Source of the DNA: Austwickia sp.
GTDB taxonomy: Bacteria > Actinomycetota > Actinomycetes > Actinomycetales > Dermatophilaceae
Assembly: GCA_016711265.1 (NCBI GenBank)
Contig: JADJTI010000006.1
Coordinates: forward strand, 434,001-498,000
DNA length: 64,000 nt
Direction of reading: 5' to 3'
The notes under the pieces were generated by a model. That model was not told where the DNA came from. It made no database searches and saw only the letters and a program-made list of their open reading frames with translations. Below are positions 24,428 to 32,649 of this stretch, one piece after another. Numbering within the stretch: the stretch's first letter is position 1; the number at the start of each line of letters is the position of its first letter. Both the position numbers and the translations under genes were made by a program.

Positions 24428-26314
24428 ATGTCGCCGCAGACCAACTCGCCGTCGTACGGGCCTGCCAGCATCGCCGAGATCGACTGGGCGGCGCTCCTGG
24501 ACCGGGAGTTCACACCGTCCCCGGCCTCCTGGTCCGAGCAGGTCATGTACTTCCTGCTGGTGGACCGGTTCAGCGACGGACTCGAGGACGGGTACGTCGA
24601 CCGGTCCGGTCAGCGGGTGACCGGCAGCACCCCGCCGTTCCAGCCCGGCGACGAGGGCAACGCCACCGGCGACGACACCTCGGCCGCGGCCTGGCGGGCG
24701 GCCGGGGGGACCTGGTGCGGCGGGACGATCAACGGCATCCGCAGCAAGATCGGGTATCTGCAACGCCTTGGCGTCACCGCGTTGTGGATCAGTCCGGTGC
24801 TCAAGCAGCGGGCCGACAGCACCGGCTATCACGGCTACGGCACCCAAGACTTCCTGACCATCGAACCGCGCTTCGGCACCCAGGAGGACGTGGTGGCGCT
24901 GGTCGCCGAGGCGCACGCCGCCGGGATGTACGTCGTCCTCGACGTCATCCTGAACCACACCGGCAATGTGTTCGGTTACGTCGGGCACGACGACCGGCCC
25001 TGGGACGGCACCGACCGCATGGTGGCCGGCTGGCGGGACCGACACGGCGAGATCACCCTGCCCTTCCCGGACCCGGTGACCGACCGAGAGGCGGCGGTGT
25101 GGCCCGTCGAGCTGCAGGACGCCGGGGTGTTCACCCAGCGTGGGCCGATCGCGAACTGGGATGCCTACCCCGAGTACGTCGAGGGCGACTTCTTCGACCT
25201 CAAGGACGTCCGCCACGGCACCGGCGGGGACGACGACTACCACCCCTCACCCGCGCTGGTGAACCTGGTCCGCGCGTACCAGTATTGGGTCGCCGTCACG
25301 GACATCGACGGCCTGCGGATCGACACCGTCAAGCACATGGATGTGGGGGCCACCCGGTACATCGCGACCGCCATGCACGAGTTCGGGCGGCTCATCGGCA
25401 AGAAGCACTTCTACCTCCTGGGCGAGATCACCGGACGCCGGTCGTTCGCGATCCGGCTGCTGGAACGCACTGGCCTGGACGCCGCGCTCGGCCTGGACGA
25501 CGTCCAGGAGAAGCTCGACGACCTGGTCACCGGTCGGCGGGCGCCGCGGGAGTACTTCGACCTGTTCCGCAACGCCTACCTGATCGGCCAGGGCAGCGAC
25601 ACCTGGTTCGGGGAGAAGCTGGTCTGTGCCATCGACGACCACGACCAAGTGCGGCAGGGATGGTACAAGTCGCGGTTTGCCGCCGACCCGCTGGGCCAAC
25701 GGCTGACGGTGCCCGCGCTGGCGTTGAACGCCACCACCCTGGGCATGCCGTGCCTCTACTACGGCAGTGAGCAGGGCCTGGACGGTCAGGGTGATAATGA
25801 CCGGTACCTCCGGGAGGCCATGTTCGGCGGCCCGTTCGGCCCGTTCCGGAGCGCCGGTCGGCACGTGTTCGACGAGACGAACCCGACGTACGTGGCGCTC
25901 TCGCAGGTCCTGGCGGTACGCCGGACGATTCCGGCGCTGCGGTTCGGGCGGCAGTACCTGCGGGAGATCAGCGACGACGGGGTGACCTTCGGGTTGCCCG
26001 ACTTCATCGGGGGCAAGGACCTGCCCGACGAGCGGATCGTGTCGGTGATCGCGTGGAGCCGGGTGCTGGCGGAGGCCGAGGTGGTGTGCGCGATCAACAA
26101 TGACCCCGACGCCGAACGGACCGCCTGGGTGCTGATCGACGAGGAACTGAACGAGCGGGTCGCCGCCTACGAGTACGGGTACAGCAGCGACCCCGCCCGC
26201 ATCGGTACGACGACCCCGGTCACCTCGAGCGGTGCTCCGCACCGCGGGCCGGCCATCCAGCTCACGGTCCCACCGGCGGGTTTCGTGATCCTCGTGCCGG
26301 CGCAGTCCGGCTGA
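24428..26314 (+). CDS. GH13-family alpha-glucan/alpha-glucoside enzyme
   Basis: 628-residue cytosolic (no signal peptide) alpha-amylase-superfamily enzyme. Barrel motifs: DVILNHTG near residue 174 (region I), DGLRIDTVKHMD near 295 with the nucleophile Asp (region II), LLGEITG near 330 with the acid/base Glu (region III), and IDDHDQVRQ near 400 (region IV). The opening VMYFLLVDRFSDG is typical of amylases and cyclomaltodextrinase-like enzymes. The last 100 residues form a beta-sandwich C-domain. Exact specificity (amylase, glucosidase, glucosyltransferase) cannot be read from the sequence. A repeat array lies 22 bp downstream. Confidence 0.92.
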   Translation: MSPQTNSPSYGPASIAEIDWAALLDREFTPSPASWSEQVMYFLLVDRFSDGLEDGYVDRSGQRVTGSTPPFQPGDEGNATGDDTSAAAWRAAGGTWCGGTINGIRSKIGYLQRLGVTALWISPVLKQRADSTGYHGYGTQDFLTIEPRFGTQEDVVALVAEAHAAGMYVVLDVILNHTGNVFGYVGHDDRPWDGTDRMVAGWRDRHGEITLPFPDPVTDREAAVWPVELQDAGVFTQRGPIANWDAYPEYVEGDFFDLKDVRHGTGGDDDYHPSPALVNLVRAYQYWVAVTDIDGLRIDTVKHMDVGATRYIATAMHEFGRLIGKKHFYLLGEITGRRSFAIRLLERTGLDAALGLDDVQEKLDDLVTGRRAPREYFDLFRNAYLIGQGSDTWFGEKLVCAIDDHDQVRQGWYKSRFAADPLGQRLTVPALALNATTLGMPCLYYGSEQGLDGQGDNDRYLREAMFGGPFGPFRSAGRHVFDETNPTYVALSQVLAVRRTIPALRFGRQYLREISDDGVTFGLPDFIGGKDLPDERIVSVIAWSRVLAEAEVVCAINNDPDAERTAWVLIDEELNERVAAYEYGYSSDPARIGTTTPVTSSGAPHRGPAIQLTVPPAGFVILVPAQSG

Positions 26315-26335
26315 CCGCCCAGGTTCTTCGCCGAG

Positions 26336-26412
26336 ACCCACCTCCCTCTCCGGGACCCACGAAGCTTCGTGGGTTCGAGCGAGCGGCGTGGGTTTGAGCG
26401 AGCGGCGTGGGT
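26336..26412. repeat. 19-bp-step ACCCAC/GTGGGT array with 20-bp palindrome core (copy 2 of 3)
   Basis: Core ACCCACGAAGCTTCGTGGGT at 26355-26374. ACCCAC half-sites start at 26336 and 26355; GTGGGT half-sites start at 26369, 26388 and 26407. All steps are exactly 19 bp. It directly follows the GH13 gene and abuts the vapC remnant. Confidence 0.85.
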
Positions 26413-26431
26413 TCGAGCGGGTTCGCTAGCC

Positions 26432-26587
26432 TCAGGCCTGCTCGCCCGCCGACATCAGGTCACCGGAAACCTGGTCCTGGACGCCCCACTCGTGGCATTG
26501 GCAATCGAGTTCGGGGTGGCCGTGGTCTCCGCGGACACCGACTTCGCCCGGTTCATCGAGGTGCGTTGGGTGAACCCGCTGGATTGA
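26432..26587 (+). pseudogene. 3' remnant of a VapC-type PIN-domain toxin gene
   Basis: The frame encodes SGLLARRHQVTGNLVLDA, then LVALAIEFGVAVVSADTDFA and a terminal RFIEVRWVNPLD, matching the last third of VapC ribonucleases (TGNLV-DAHLAALA, then S-D-DF-RF---RW-NPL). The PIN catalytic acids of the N-terminal two thirds are absent and no antitoxin gene is upstream. The frame runs back directly into the 19-bp repeat array, so repeat DNA sits where the rest of the gene should be. Confidence 0.7.
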
Positions 26588-26619
26588 CCCACATCAACCG
26601 GTCGATCGGGAGCAGCCCG

Positions 26620-26714
26620 GTCAGTCGGCCACTCGGGTCAGTCGGCCACTCGGGTCAGTCGGCCACTCGGGTCAGCCGGCCGAGCGGGCACAGCCTCGTC
26701 AGCCGGCCACCCGG
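26620..26714. repeat. 17-bp tandem repeat running into a gene's 3' end
   Basis: Three near-perfect units of GTCAGTCGGCCACTCGG at 26620, 26637 and 26654, a diverged unit at 26671, and after a ten-base gap a related unit at 26698 that contains the stop codon of the minus-strand gene ending at 26699. The array probably arose by duplication of that gene's 3' end. Confidence 0.75.
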
Positions 26715-27673
26715 GCTGGGCGAGCCGCCCGCCGGTAAGCATCGACCACATCCCACGCCGTCAAGCCCGCGATCAGCACCGCAAGCACCGCGATGCTGGG
26801 CCCGGTGGCGAAGCCGAAGTGCGTCTGGGCCGCAGCCAGGCCCTGGGAGTCCAGCAGTCGGCCGGTGAGCAGCAAGCCAAGAACGGGTCCGGCGAACGCC
26901 AGGCTGAGCGCCAGGTTGAGGTGCGCGAGCCGGGGGGTCCACCGCCCGGTGCGGTACTTGACCACCTCCAGGACCATGCACGCGCCGAGCACCACCACGA
27001 AGTACCAGCTCCACAACGGCCACAGGCCCGGGTGGAAGACGTTCACCACGGCGCCGCCGACGGCCAGGGTGGCCACCGTGGGCAGCGCCATCAGGACGGC
27101 CGCGAGCAGGCCGTAGAAGCCGACCCCCGCGGCGGTCGAAGCCAGGGTGAACTCGCGGGCGGGCAGCAGCTCGTCCAACCGGTCGATGCTCCAGCGCCGT
27201 TGCACGGGTCGATCCGCCGGGTCGGCGCTGCGTTCGATGACGGCGTAGGCGACGGTGACCCAGAAGGCCACCTGCACCGCCGTCATGAACCAGGTGCCAG
27301 CCAGGGACCGGAGGGCTCCGGCGACCGAGGCCCCCGGACCGATGAGCGAAGCCCCGAAGGTCACCACCGCCACCACGGTGGGCACGACCGCCAGGAGCAG
27401 CCGCAGGAGCCGGACGTAGTCGACGTACACGGCCGGACCGATCAGATAACCGGGGGTGTTCGCGTAGTCCGCGGCCAGCCGCGCGGGGTCACCCAGGGAC
27501 TCCAGGGCGTCGCGTTCGGCGGCCAGCTCGTCGACCCCGGGATGGCGCGCGTCGATGGTGTCCTCGATGGTGGCCCGCAGCTCACGAGCCACATCGTCCT
27601 GCTGATCGGCGGGGAGTCGCCGGATCACGGCGGCCACGTACCGGTCGGTCAGGCTCGGGGTCACGACAGGCAT
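26699..27673 (-). CDS. Multi-pass membrane protein with N-terminal HAAS/permease-prefix domain
   Basis: 324 residues. The first 70 are a soluble helical domain (YVAAVIRRLPADQQDDVARE; DEIAAERDALESLGDP-like: LAAERDALESLGDPARLA) of the HAAS/permease-prefix type, followed by about six to seven membrane segments. Such proteins commonly sit next to PadR regulators and are thought to belong to the regulated membrane response; no transport activity can be assigned. Its ATG is one base after the PadR stop, so the two are co-translated. Confidence 0.82.
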   Translation of the reverse strand: MPVVTPSLTDRYVAAVIRRLPADQQDDVARELRATIEDTIDARHPGVDELAAERDALESLGDPARLAADYANTPGYLIGPAVYVDYVRLLRLLLAVVPTVVAVVTFGASLIGPGASVAGALRSLAGTWFMTAVQVAFWVTVAYAVIERSADPADRPVQRRWSIDRLDELLPAREFTLASTAAGVGFYGLLAAVLMALPTVATLAVGGAVVNVFHPGLWPLWSWYFVVVLGACMVLEVVKYRTGRWTPRLAHLNLALSLAFAGPVLGLLLTGRLLDSQGLAAAQTHFGFATGPSIAVLAVLIAGLTAWDVVDAYRRAARPARVAG

Positions 27674-27674
27674 G

Positions 27675-28010
27675 TCAACGTCCTTCCTGCAGGGCGCGCA
27701 GCGCGCCGTCGAGCGCGCTCCATTCGCGGACGAGGCGATCCAGCAGCGCGCGGCCGTCGTCGCTGACGACGTAGAACTTGCGCGGCCGTGGCTCGTCGGT
27801 GTTCCACTCGCTGGTGAGCAAACCCTGCTTCTCGAGGCGACGCAGCAGGGGGTAGAGGGTGTTGCCGTCCACGCTCAGGCCGGCGGCAGCCAGGGTTTCC
27901 AGGAGGGCGTAGCCGTAGTGCGGCTGGGCCAGGATCGCCAGGCAGGCCAGGACGACGGTGCCGCGGCGCAGCTCCTGGAGGTGTTGACCCACCAGCTCCT
28001 CGTCCTTCAC
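27675..28010 (-). CDS. PadR-family transcriptional regulator
   Basis: 111-residue winged-helix repressor. LRRGTVVLACLAILAQPHYG begins the DNA-binding domain, GYALLETLAAAGLSVDGNTLY and PLLRRLEKQGLLTSEW complete it, and a C-terminal dimerisation helix follows. The start is a GTG at 28010 without a Shine-Dalgarno sequence, placed seven bases after a TATAGT -10 element, which suggests a leaderless transcript. It should repress its own promoter and hence the membrane protein gene. Confidence 0.92.
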   Translation of the reverse strand: MKDEELVGQHLQELRRGTVVLACLAILAQPHYGYALLETLAAAGLSVDGNTLYPLLRRLEKQGLLTSEWNTDEPRPRKFYVVSDDGRALLDRLVREWSALDGALRALQEGR

Positions 28011-28016
28011 GTCTCA

Positions 28017-28036
28017 CACTATACAGTGCGTCGCAC
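28017..28036 (-). promoter_or_regulatory. PadR promoter with overlapping inverted repeats
   Basis: On the minus strand a TATAGT -10 hexamer (28023-28018) is followed by seven bases and the GTG start. GTGCG-T-CGCAC (28026-28036) and a shorter CACT/AGTG repeat (28017-28028) overlap it, a likely PadR operator. Confidence 0.5.
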
Positions 28037-28071
28037 ACTAATGTCGAACCGACTTCATTGGTGGAGAGGCA

Positions 28072-29049
28072 TTAGTGTCGCTGTTGGCGGATGCCGTGGA
28101 GTTCGTCGAGAAGCCCATCGCGTACGGCGGCCCGCCCCGCCTCGAAGCCCGCCACCAGCACGGCGGCATCGGTCGCGAAGCGGGCCACGTCGGGGGTCGA
28201 GGGTCCCGGGCGCAGCGCCCACACCACCGGGGTCCGGGCCAGCTCGGCGAGGTCGCGTTCGTCCTGCTGATAGCGGGCCGTCGAGGTCAGCAGCGCCTGC
28301 TGGTACGCCGGGGGGTAGCGCCGGCGCATCGCGTGGGCCAGCACGGGCGCCATTGCCGAATGTCGCGGTACGTCGTCCGCCCGCCTCGAGCGCAGCACCA
28401 GCAGGTGGGTGGCGCCCTGGCGCAGCGCCGTCCGGAACGGGATCGGCTCGGCGACGCCCGCGTCGACGTAGCGGCGCCCGGCCAAGCCCACCGGCGCCCC
28501 AGAGAGCACCGGGATGCCGCACGAGGCCCGCAGCGCGGTCTGCACGTCCGCCGGTTCCGACAGCATCGGGCGTAGGTCGACCGCCTCCCCGGACTCGACG
28601 TCGGTGGCCACCGGATGCCACGTCGCCGGGGACGCCAGCACCCCGGCGAAATCCATCGGCGACAGGCGGGTGTAGACGACCTCGGTCAGGGTCCGCAGGT
28701 CGATCAGAGGTCTGCGACGCAGCAGGTTGTGCGGCCGGATGAGCATCCGGGTGTACGTCGGGTCCTGCCAGCCGTGCAGCCGCTCCGGGTGCGGACTGGC
28801 CAGCCAGGCCGCGGTGATGGCGCCGGAGGACGCGCCGTATAGGTCGTCGATGGCGGGCAGCACGCTCCGCTCGGCCAGCTCCAGGCCCATGCCGCCGGTG
28901 ATCGTGCCGCGGTTGGCGCCGCCCTCGACGACCAGGGCCAGGCGGTACCGGTCGTCGCGGGACCCCGGACGGCTGCCCGCAGCCTGGCGACGCTCGATGA
29001 GCTCCAGGACGGTCGGCTGGGTTGTTTCGGGGTGGGGGAGCTGGCTCAT
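28072..29049 (-). CDS. Patatin-like phospholipase
   Basis: 325-residue lipid acyl hydrolase. The oxyanion glycine loop GGANRGTITGG near residue 43, nucleophile motif GASSGA near 72 and catalytic DAG as YVDAGVAEPIPF near 202 complete the Ser-Asp dyad. No signal peptide is seen, so it is probably cytosolic or membrane-peripheral. The start overlaps the stop of the upstream AI-2E transporter gene by four bases (ATGA), indicating an operon of membrane protein and lipase. Confidence 0.9.
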   Translation of the reverse strand: MSQLPHPETTQPTVLELIERRQAAGSRPGSRDDRYRLALVVEGGANRGTITGGMGLELAERSVLPAIDDLYGASSGAITAAWLASPHPERLHGWQDPTYTRMLIRPHNLLRRRPLIDLRTLTEVVYTRLSPMDFAGVLASPATWHPVATDVESGEAVDLRPMLSEPADVQTALRASCGIPVLSGAPVGLAGRRYVDAGVAEPIPFRTALRQGATHLLVLRSRRADDVPRHSAMAPVLAHAMRRRYPPAYQQALLTSTARYQQDERDLAELARTPVVWALRPGPSTPDVARFATDAAVLVAGFEAGRAAVRDGLLDELHGIRQQRH

Positions 29050-30512
29050 TCGCGGACGGGTGCTCTCTGGGTAGCTGCGTCAGGATCGGACGCGGCCGCC
29101 GGCCCGGCAGCGACCGACGCGGGCGGTGTCTGCGAGGAGTCCGAAGCATCCGTGGCGTCCGCCGAGGCCGGTTCGGTTACCTGTGCGCTCTCCGCCTCGG
29201 CCTCCTCGTCCTCACGGGCGTTCGAGCGTTCGACCACCGCGGCCACGGCGGTCTCGGTAGCCCGCGTCACGTCGTACCGCTGTTTGTAGATGTCGAAGAG
29301 CGCCATGAATGTCGCCGCCACGGGCACCCCGAGGGCGGCCCCGGCGACGCCGAAGAGGTTCGCGCCCAGCAGCGCCGAGGCGAAGGACACCGCCGGGTGG
29401 ACGTCGACCGCCCGCGCGGAGATCCGCGGTTCGATGGTGAGGTTCTCGACCTGCTGGTAGGCGATCGCGAAGATCAGCACGTACAGGCCGCGCTTGGGGT
29501 CATCGCTGGCGGCCCCCACCAGCACGGGCAGCAGGATCGCGATGTACGTGCCGACGTTGGGGACGAACTGGGCCACCAAGCCGGTCCAGATGGCCAACGG
29601 CAGGAAATAGGGCATGCCGATGATGGCCATGAAGATCCCGGTCGCGGTCCCCGAGATGACCGCCAGCACGAGGCGAGCCGAGACGTACCCGCCTACCTTG
29701 GTCAGGATCAGCTCCCACACGGTCAGCAGCACGACCTGCTGGCGCGGCCGGAACAGCCCGGCCACCCAGCCCCGCAGGCCGGGCATGCCGGCCGAGATGT
29801 AGTACGTGAAGAAGGTGAGCGCGAACACCGCCACGGCCGCCGAGGCGATCCCGCTGACCAGCCCGAGCAGGCCACCGGCCAACTGGGACGCGTAACCGGT
29901 CAGGGTCGTGGTGCTCAGGCCCATCGAAGCCAGCAGGTTGTCGGTGGTGTACGCCGTCCCCAGCCGTCCGTTGACCCAGCCCAGCAGCTGGCTGAGCAGC
30001 GTGGGGATCGACCCGACCAGAGCGGAGAGCTGCTCGACGAGGAGGCTGCCGAACTGCCAGAAGAACATCGCACCGAAGGTGGCGACCCCCAGCATCACCG
30101 CGATGGTGGCGGCGGGGCGGGGTATGGCCTGGGACAACCGAGCCACGGCCGGTTCCATCGCGAGGGCGAAGAAGAACGCCATGATCAGCAGGAACAGGAC
30201 CGACCCGCCGTCGCTGAAGAAGAACTGCGCCAGCAGGGCGAGCATGACGACGGCGACGATCACCCAGGCGGAGCGCCAGACCGAGCTGGGGTCGAGGACG
30301 ACGCGGGTGATCGAGTCGGCACGCGGGGGCGGGGTGAACAGGCCCTCCAGGTCGTCGGCGTCACCGGTCCGACCGAGGGCCACGGCGTCGGCGACCGCGG
30401 ACGGGGTGCGGGCGTGCCGGTCGGGGTCGGACCCGGCTCCCTCGCGGGCCAGCGCGATCCGGGCGGTGTCGACCAGCCCCGTCACCTGGGTCCACCACTG
30501 CCGCTGTGCCAT
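29046..30512 (-). CDS. AI-2E family membrane transporter
   Basis: 488 residues. A soluble N-terminus of about 80 residues is followed by seven to eight membrane segments with the AI-2E family signature: VPNVGTYIAILLPVLVG near residue 350 and the late YQQVENLTIEPRI near 385. The C-terminal 70 residues are a disordered Glu/Ala/Ser/Pro tail. Family members include the quorum-signal exporter TqsA and Na+/H+ antiporters, so the substrate is open. AGGAGG precedes the ATG. It is coupled to the patatin gene. Confidence 0.9.
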   Translation of the reverse strand: MAQRQWWTQVTGLVDTARIALAREGAGSDPDRHARTPSAVADAVALGRTGDADDLEGLFTPPPRADSITRVVLDPSSVWRSAWVIVAVVMLALLAQFFFSDGGSVLFLLIMAFFFALAMEPAVARLSQAIPRPAATIAVMLGVATFGAMFFWQFGSLLVEQLSALVGSIPTLLSQLLGWVNGRLGTAYTTDNLLASMGLSTTTLTGYASQLAGGLLGLVSGIASAAVAVFALTFFTYYISAGMPGLRGWVAGLFRPRQQVVLLTVWELILTKVGGYVSARLVLAVISGTATGIFMAIIGMPYFLPLAIWTGLVAQFVPNVGTYIAILLPVLVGAASDDPKRGLYVLIFAIAYQQVENLTIEPRISARAVDVHPAVSFASALLGANLFGVAGAALGVPVAATFMALFDIYKQRYDVTRATETAVAAVVERSNAREDEEAEAESAQVTEPASADATDASDSSQTPPASVAAGPAAASDPDAATQRAPVRE

Positions 30513-30586
30513 CTGCCTGCCTCCTGGAGAATCGTTCGTAGGAAGTCTGACCCGTGCGGGGGCCCGGCGCTGCGGGTGGCCGAATC

Positions 30587-31396
30587 TCAGTCGTCGCGTT
30601 CGTTGAGCGCGTCGCGCTCCTCGCGCTCGTTGAGGAAGGCGATGACCGCATTGCGGGCCTGAGCAGAATCCGCCAGGAGCAGGTGGCGTCCCCGCGGGAT
30701 CATTGCGAGCTTCGCGCCGCGGATCCGATCAGCGAGGATGTGGGCGTTGTCTGGACGGCAGATCTGGTCGAGTTCGCCGTGCAGCACCAGCGTCGGGGCG
30801 CTGATGTCATCGAGGGCGGTCGACCCGTCGTGCATGGCCCCCGCGCCGAAGTGCGCCTTCTGGGCCGCGACGTCGACCGGGTCGGGGGTCATCGCCACCT
30901 CCTGGTCAGGGTGGGCGACCAGCCAGGTGGGGGAGACGAACCACCCGATGAGGGTTCCGGGTGTCCCGGTCACCAGCGCGGCCGTCGCTTCGGGAGGCTG
31001 AACGACTCCCTGGGGGTCCCCGATCGAGGTGGCGGCCAGCACCAGGGCGCTCACCCGGTCCGGGTAATCGGCGGCGACCCACTGGGCGATCTGCCCGCCC
31101 ATCGCGTGACCCACCACGGCTGCCCGCTCCACCCCGGCAGCGTCCAGGACGGCGATGGCGTCGCGGGCGAAGTCCCGGGTGGACCAGCCGGTCGGGAAAC
31201 GCGATTCGGAGGCGCCGACACCGCGATGGTCGTAGCGGATCACGGACCGCTTCTTGCGCAGCTCACGCGGCAGGCCGACCCAGGAGCGGTGGCTCATGGC
31301 CTGCCCAGCGATCAGCAGGACGGCCTGCGGACCGGAACCGGTGCGGTCATACCACAGCTGAACGTGGTCGGGGGTTTCGGCGACGGCCATAGCCAA
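30587..31396 (-). CDS. Alpha/beta-hydrolase-fold protein with Ser-to-Ala nucleophile position
   Basis: 269 residues with a full alpha/beta hydrolase core: VLLIAGQAMSHRSW (oxyanion region), YDHRGVGASE near residue 56, the nucleophile elbow as VGHAMGG near 95, LVLHGELDQICRPD near 207 and a late histidine in PRGRHLLL. The elbow normally reads GHSMGG; here the serine is alanine, so ordinary serine-hydrolase chemistry is not expected. RutD-type proteins also show GHALG at this place. Start ATG 31396 (31390 is possible). Confidence 0.85.
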   Translation of the reverse strand: MAMAVAETPDHVQLWYDRTGSGPQAVLLIAGQAMSHRSWVGLPRELRKKRSVIRYDHRGVGASESRFPTGWSTRDFARDAIAVLDAAGVERAAVVGHAMGGQIAQWVAADYPDRVSALVLAATSIGDPQGVVQPPEATAALVTGTPGTLIGWFVSPTWLVAHPDQEVAMTPDPVDVAAQKAHFGAGAMHDGSTALDDISAPTLVLHGELDQICRPDNAHILADRIRGAKLAMIPRGRHLLLADSAQARNAVIAFLNEREERDALNERDD

Positions 31397-31425
31397 ACCC
31401 TAGACGAGGGTGAACGGCTGCTGGC

Positions 31426-32649
31426 TCAGGCCGACGTACTGCGCGACGTGCTGAGCGGCGCCCCGTCGCAGGTCTCGCCGTTCGAGGTGTTCCCGCCATC
31501 GGCCAGCCAGGCGTCCATCCCGCCCGCAAGGTGAGTGACCCGCTCCTCCCGTGAGGCGTACGCCGGCCGCAGCGCGGCCAGGGCGCGCGCCGACCGGGTC
31601 CCGGCCTTGCAATACAGCACCAGGTCACGGCCCCGCGCCGGCGGCGGCAGGGCGTCGTACCCCTGGGTGGTGATCCGGTCCAACGGCACGTGCAGCGACC
31701 CGTCGATGGCGTACAACGCCCGCTCCCAGTCTTCCCGTACGTCGACCACGGCCAGGTCCGCCAGACCCTGAGCCCGCAGGGCGAGCAGCTCACGCAAGCC
31801 CGGGGGGTCGACCTCGTCGGCCGATCCCTGCCCGTCCTCGACCGCGCAGAAGGCGGCCACCGGGGTCACCTGCGTCACCGGCACCCGGTCGGGGTCGGGG
31901 GTGACGCTGAGCGACCGGAACGTTCCGGTCAGCGCGTCCACCAGCAGCATCCGGCCGAGCATCACGTCCCCGGTGCCGGTGATCAGCTTGATCGCCTCGG
32001 TGGCCATCACCGTGCCGATCAGGCCGGGCAGCACCCCCAGCACGCCTCCCTCGGCGCAGGATGGGACGCTGCCCGGTGCCGGCGGTTCGGGGTAGAGGTC
32101 CCGGTACGCCGGGCCGTGGCCGCTCCAGAACACCGCCACCTGCCCGTTGAAGCGCAGGATGGACCCCCACACCACCGGCTTCCCCGTGATCTCCGCCGCA
32201 TCCGCCACCAGGTAGCGGGTGGCGAAGTTGTCGGCGCCGTCCAGCACCAGGTCGTACCCGGCGAGCAGCTCGCAGGCGTTGTCCTCGGTCAGCCGTACGC
32301 CGTGCCGGATCACCTCGACGAAGGGGTTGATCCGCGCGATGGCCTCGCGGGCCGAGTCCACCTTGGGGCGGCCGACGTCGTCGACGCCGTGGATGAGTTG
32401 GCGGTGCAGGTTCGAGGTGTCCACCAGGTCGTCGTCCACGACACCCAGGGTGCCGATGCCGGCGGCCGCTAGGTATTGCAGCACGGGGGTGCCCAGTCCG
32501 CCCGCGCCGATCACCAGCGCCCGGGCGGCCTTCATCCGCAGCTGGGCCTGTTCACCGAAGCCCGCCAGGCTCAGGTGCCGCTGGTAGCGCAGGATCTCCT
32601 CGCGGGTCAACGGCGTCTGGCTGGGTGCGACCAGGGGATCGAGCTTCAC
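31426..32649 (-). CDS. thiF: ThiF/MoeB-type sulfur-carrier adenylyltransferase with rhodanese domain
   Basis: 407 residues. The N-terminal E1-like domain carries the nucleotide motif VIGAGGLGTPVLQYLAAAG near residue 40, NLHRQLIHG near 76, and DGADNFATRY near 131; a C-terminal rhodanese domain has the sulfur-accepting loop LYCKAGTRS near 356. It would adenylate the C-terminus of ThiS and help load it with sulfur. GTG at 32649 overlaps the thiG stop (GTGA). Last gene of the thiO-thiS-thiG-thiF operon. Only one zinc-type Cys motif is evident, so MoeB remains an alternative by sequence, but context favours thiamine. Confidence 0.88.
   Translation of the reverse strand: MKLDPLVAPSQTPLTREEILRYQRHLSLAGFGEQAQLRMKAARALVIGAGGLGTPVLQYLAAAGIGTLGVVDDDLVDTSNLHRQLIHGVDDVGRPKVDSAREAIARINPFVEVIRHGVRLTEDNACELLAGYDLVLDGADNFATRYLVADAAEITGKPVVWGSILRFNGQVAVFWSGHGPAYRDLYPEPPAPGSVPSCAEGGVLGVLPGLIGTVMATEAIKLITGTGDVMLGRMLLVDALTGTFRSLSVTPDPDRVPVTQVTPVAAFCAVEDGQGSADEVDPPGLRELLALRAQGLADLAVVDVREDWERALYAIDGSLHVPLDRITTQGYDALPPPARGRDLVLYCKAGTRSARALAALRPAYASREERVTHLAGGMDAWLADGGNTSNGETCDGAPLSTSRSTSA

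Larger units (their letters stand above)
26315..26698. other. Gene-poor interval with repeat array, vapC remnant and 17-bp tandem repeat
   Basis: This 384-bp interval holds, in order, the 19-bp-step array (26336-26412), a fragment of a PIN toxin gene (26432-26587) and a 17-bp tandem repeat (26620-26714). No intact gene is seen. Confidence 0.7.

Noticed and set aside
26373..26425. tRNA-like GGTTCGA segments
   Set aside because: They belong to the repeat array (GTGGGTTCGAGCG) and lack cloverleaf partners.
26620..26690. Possible CRISPR array
   Set aside because: Units abut directly with no unique spacers, and no cas gene is in the window. The same reasoning applies to 54528-54584 and 59603-59750.
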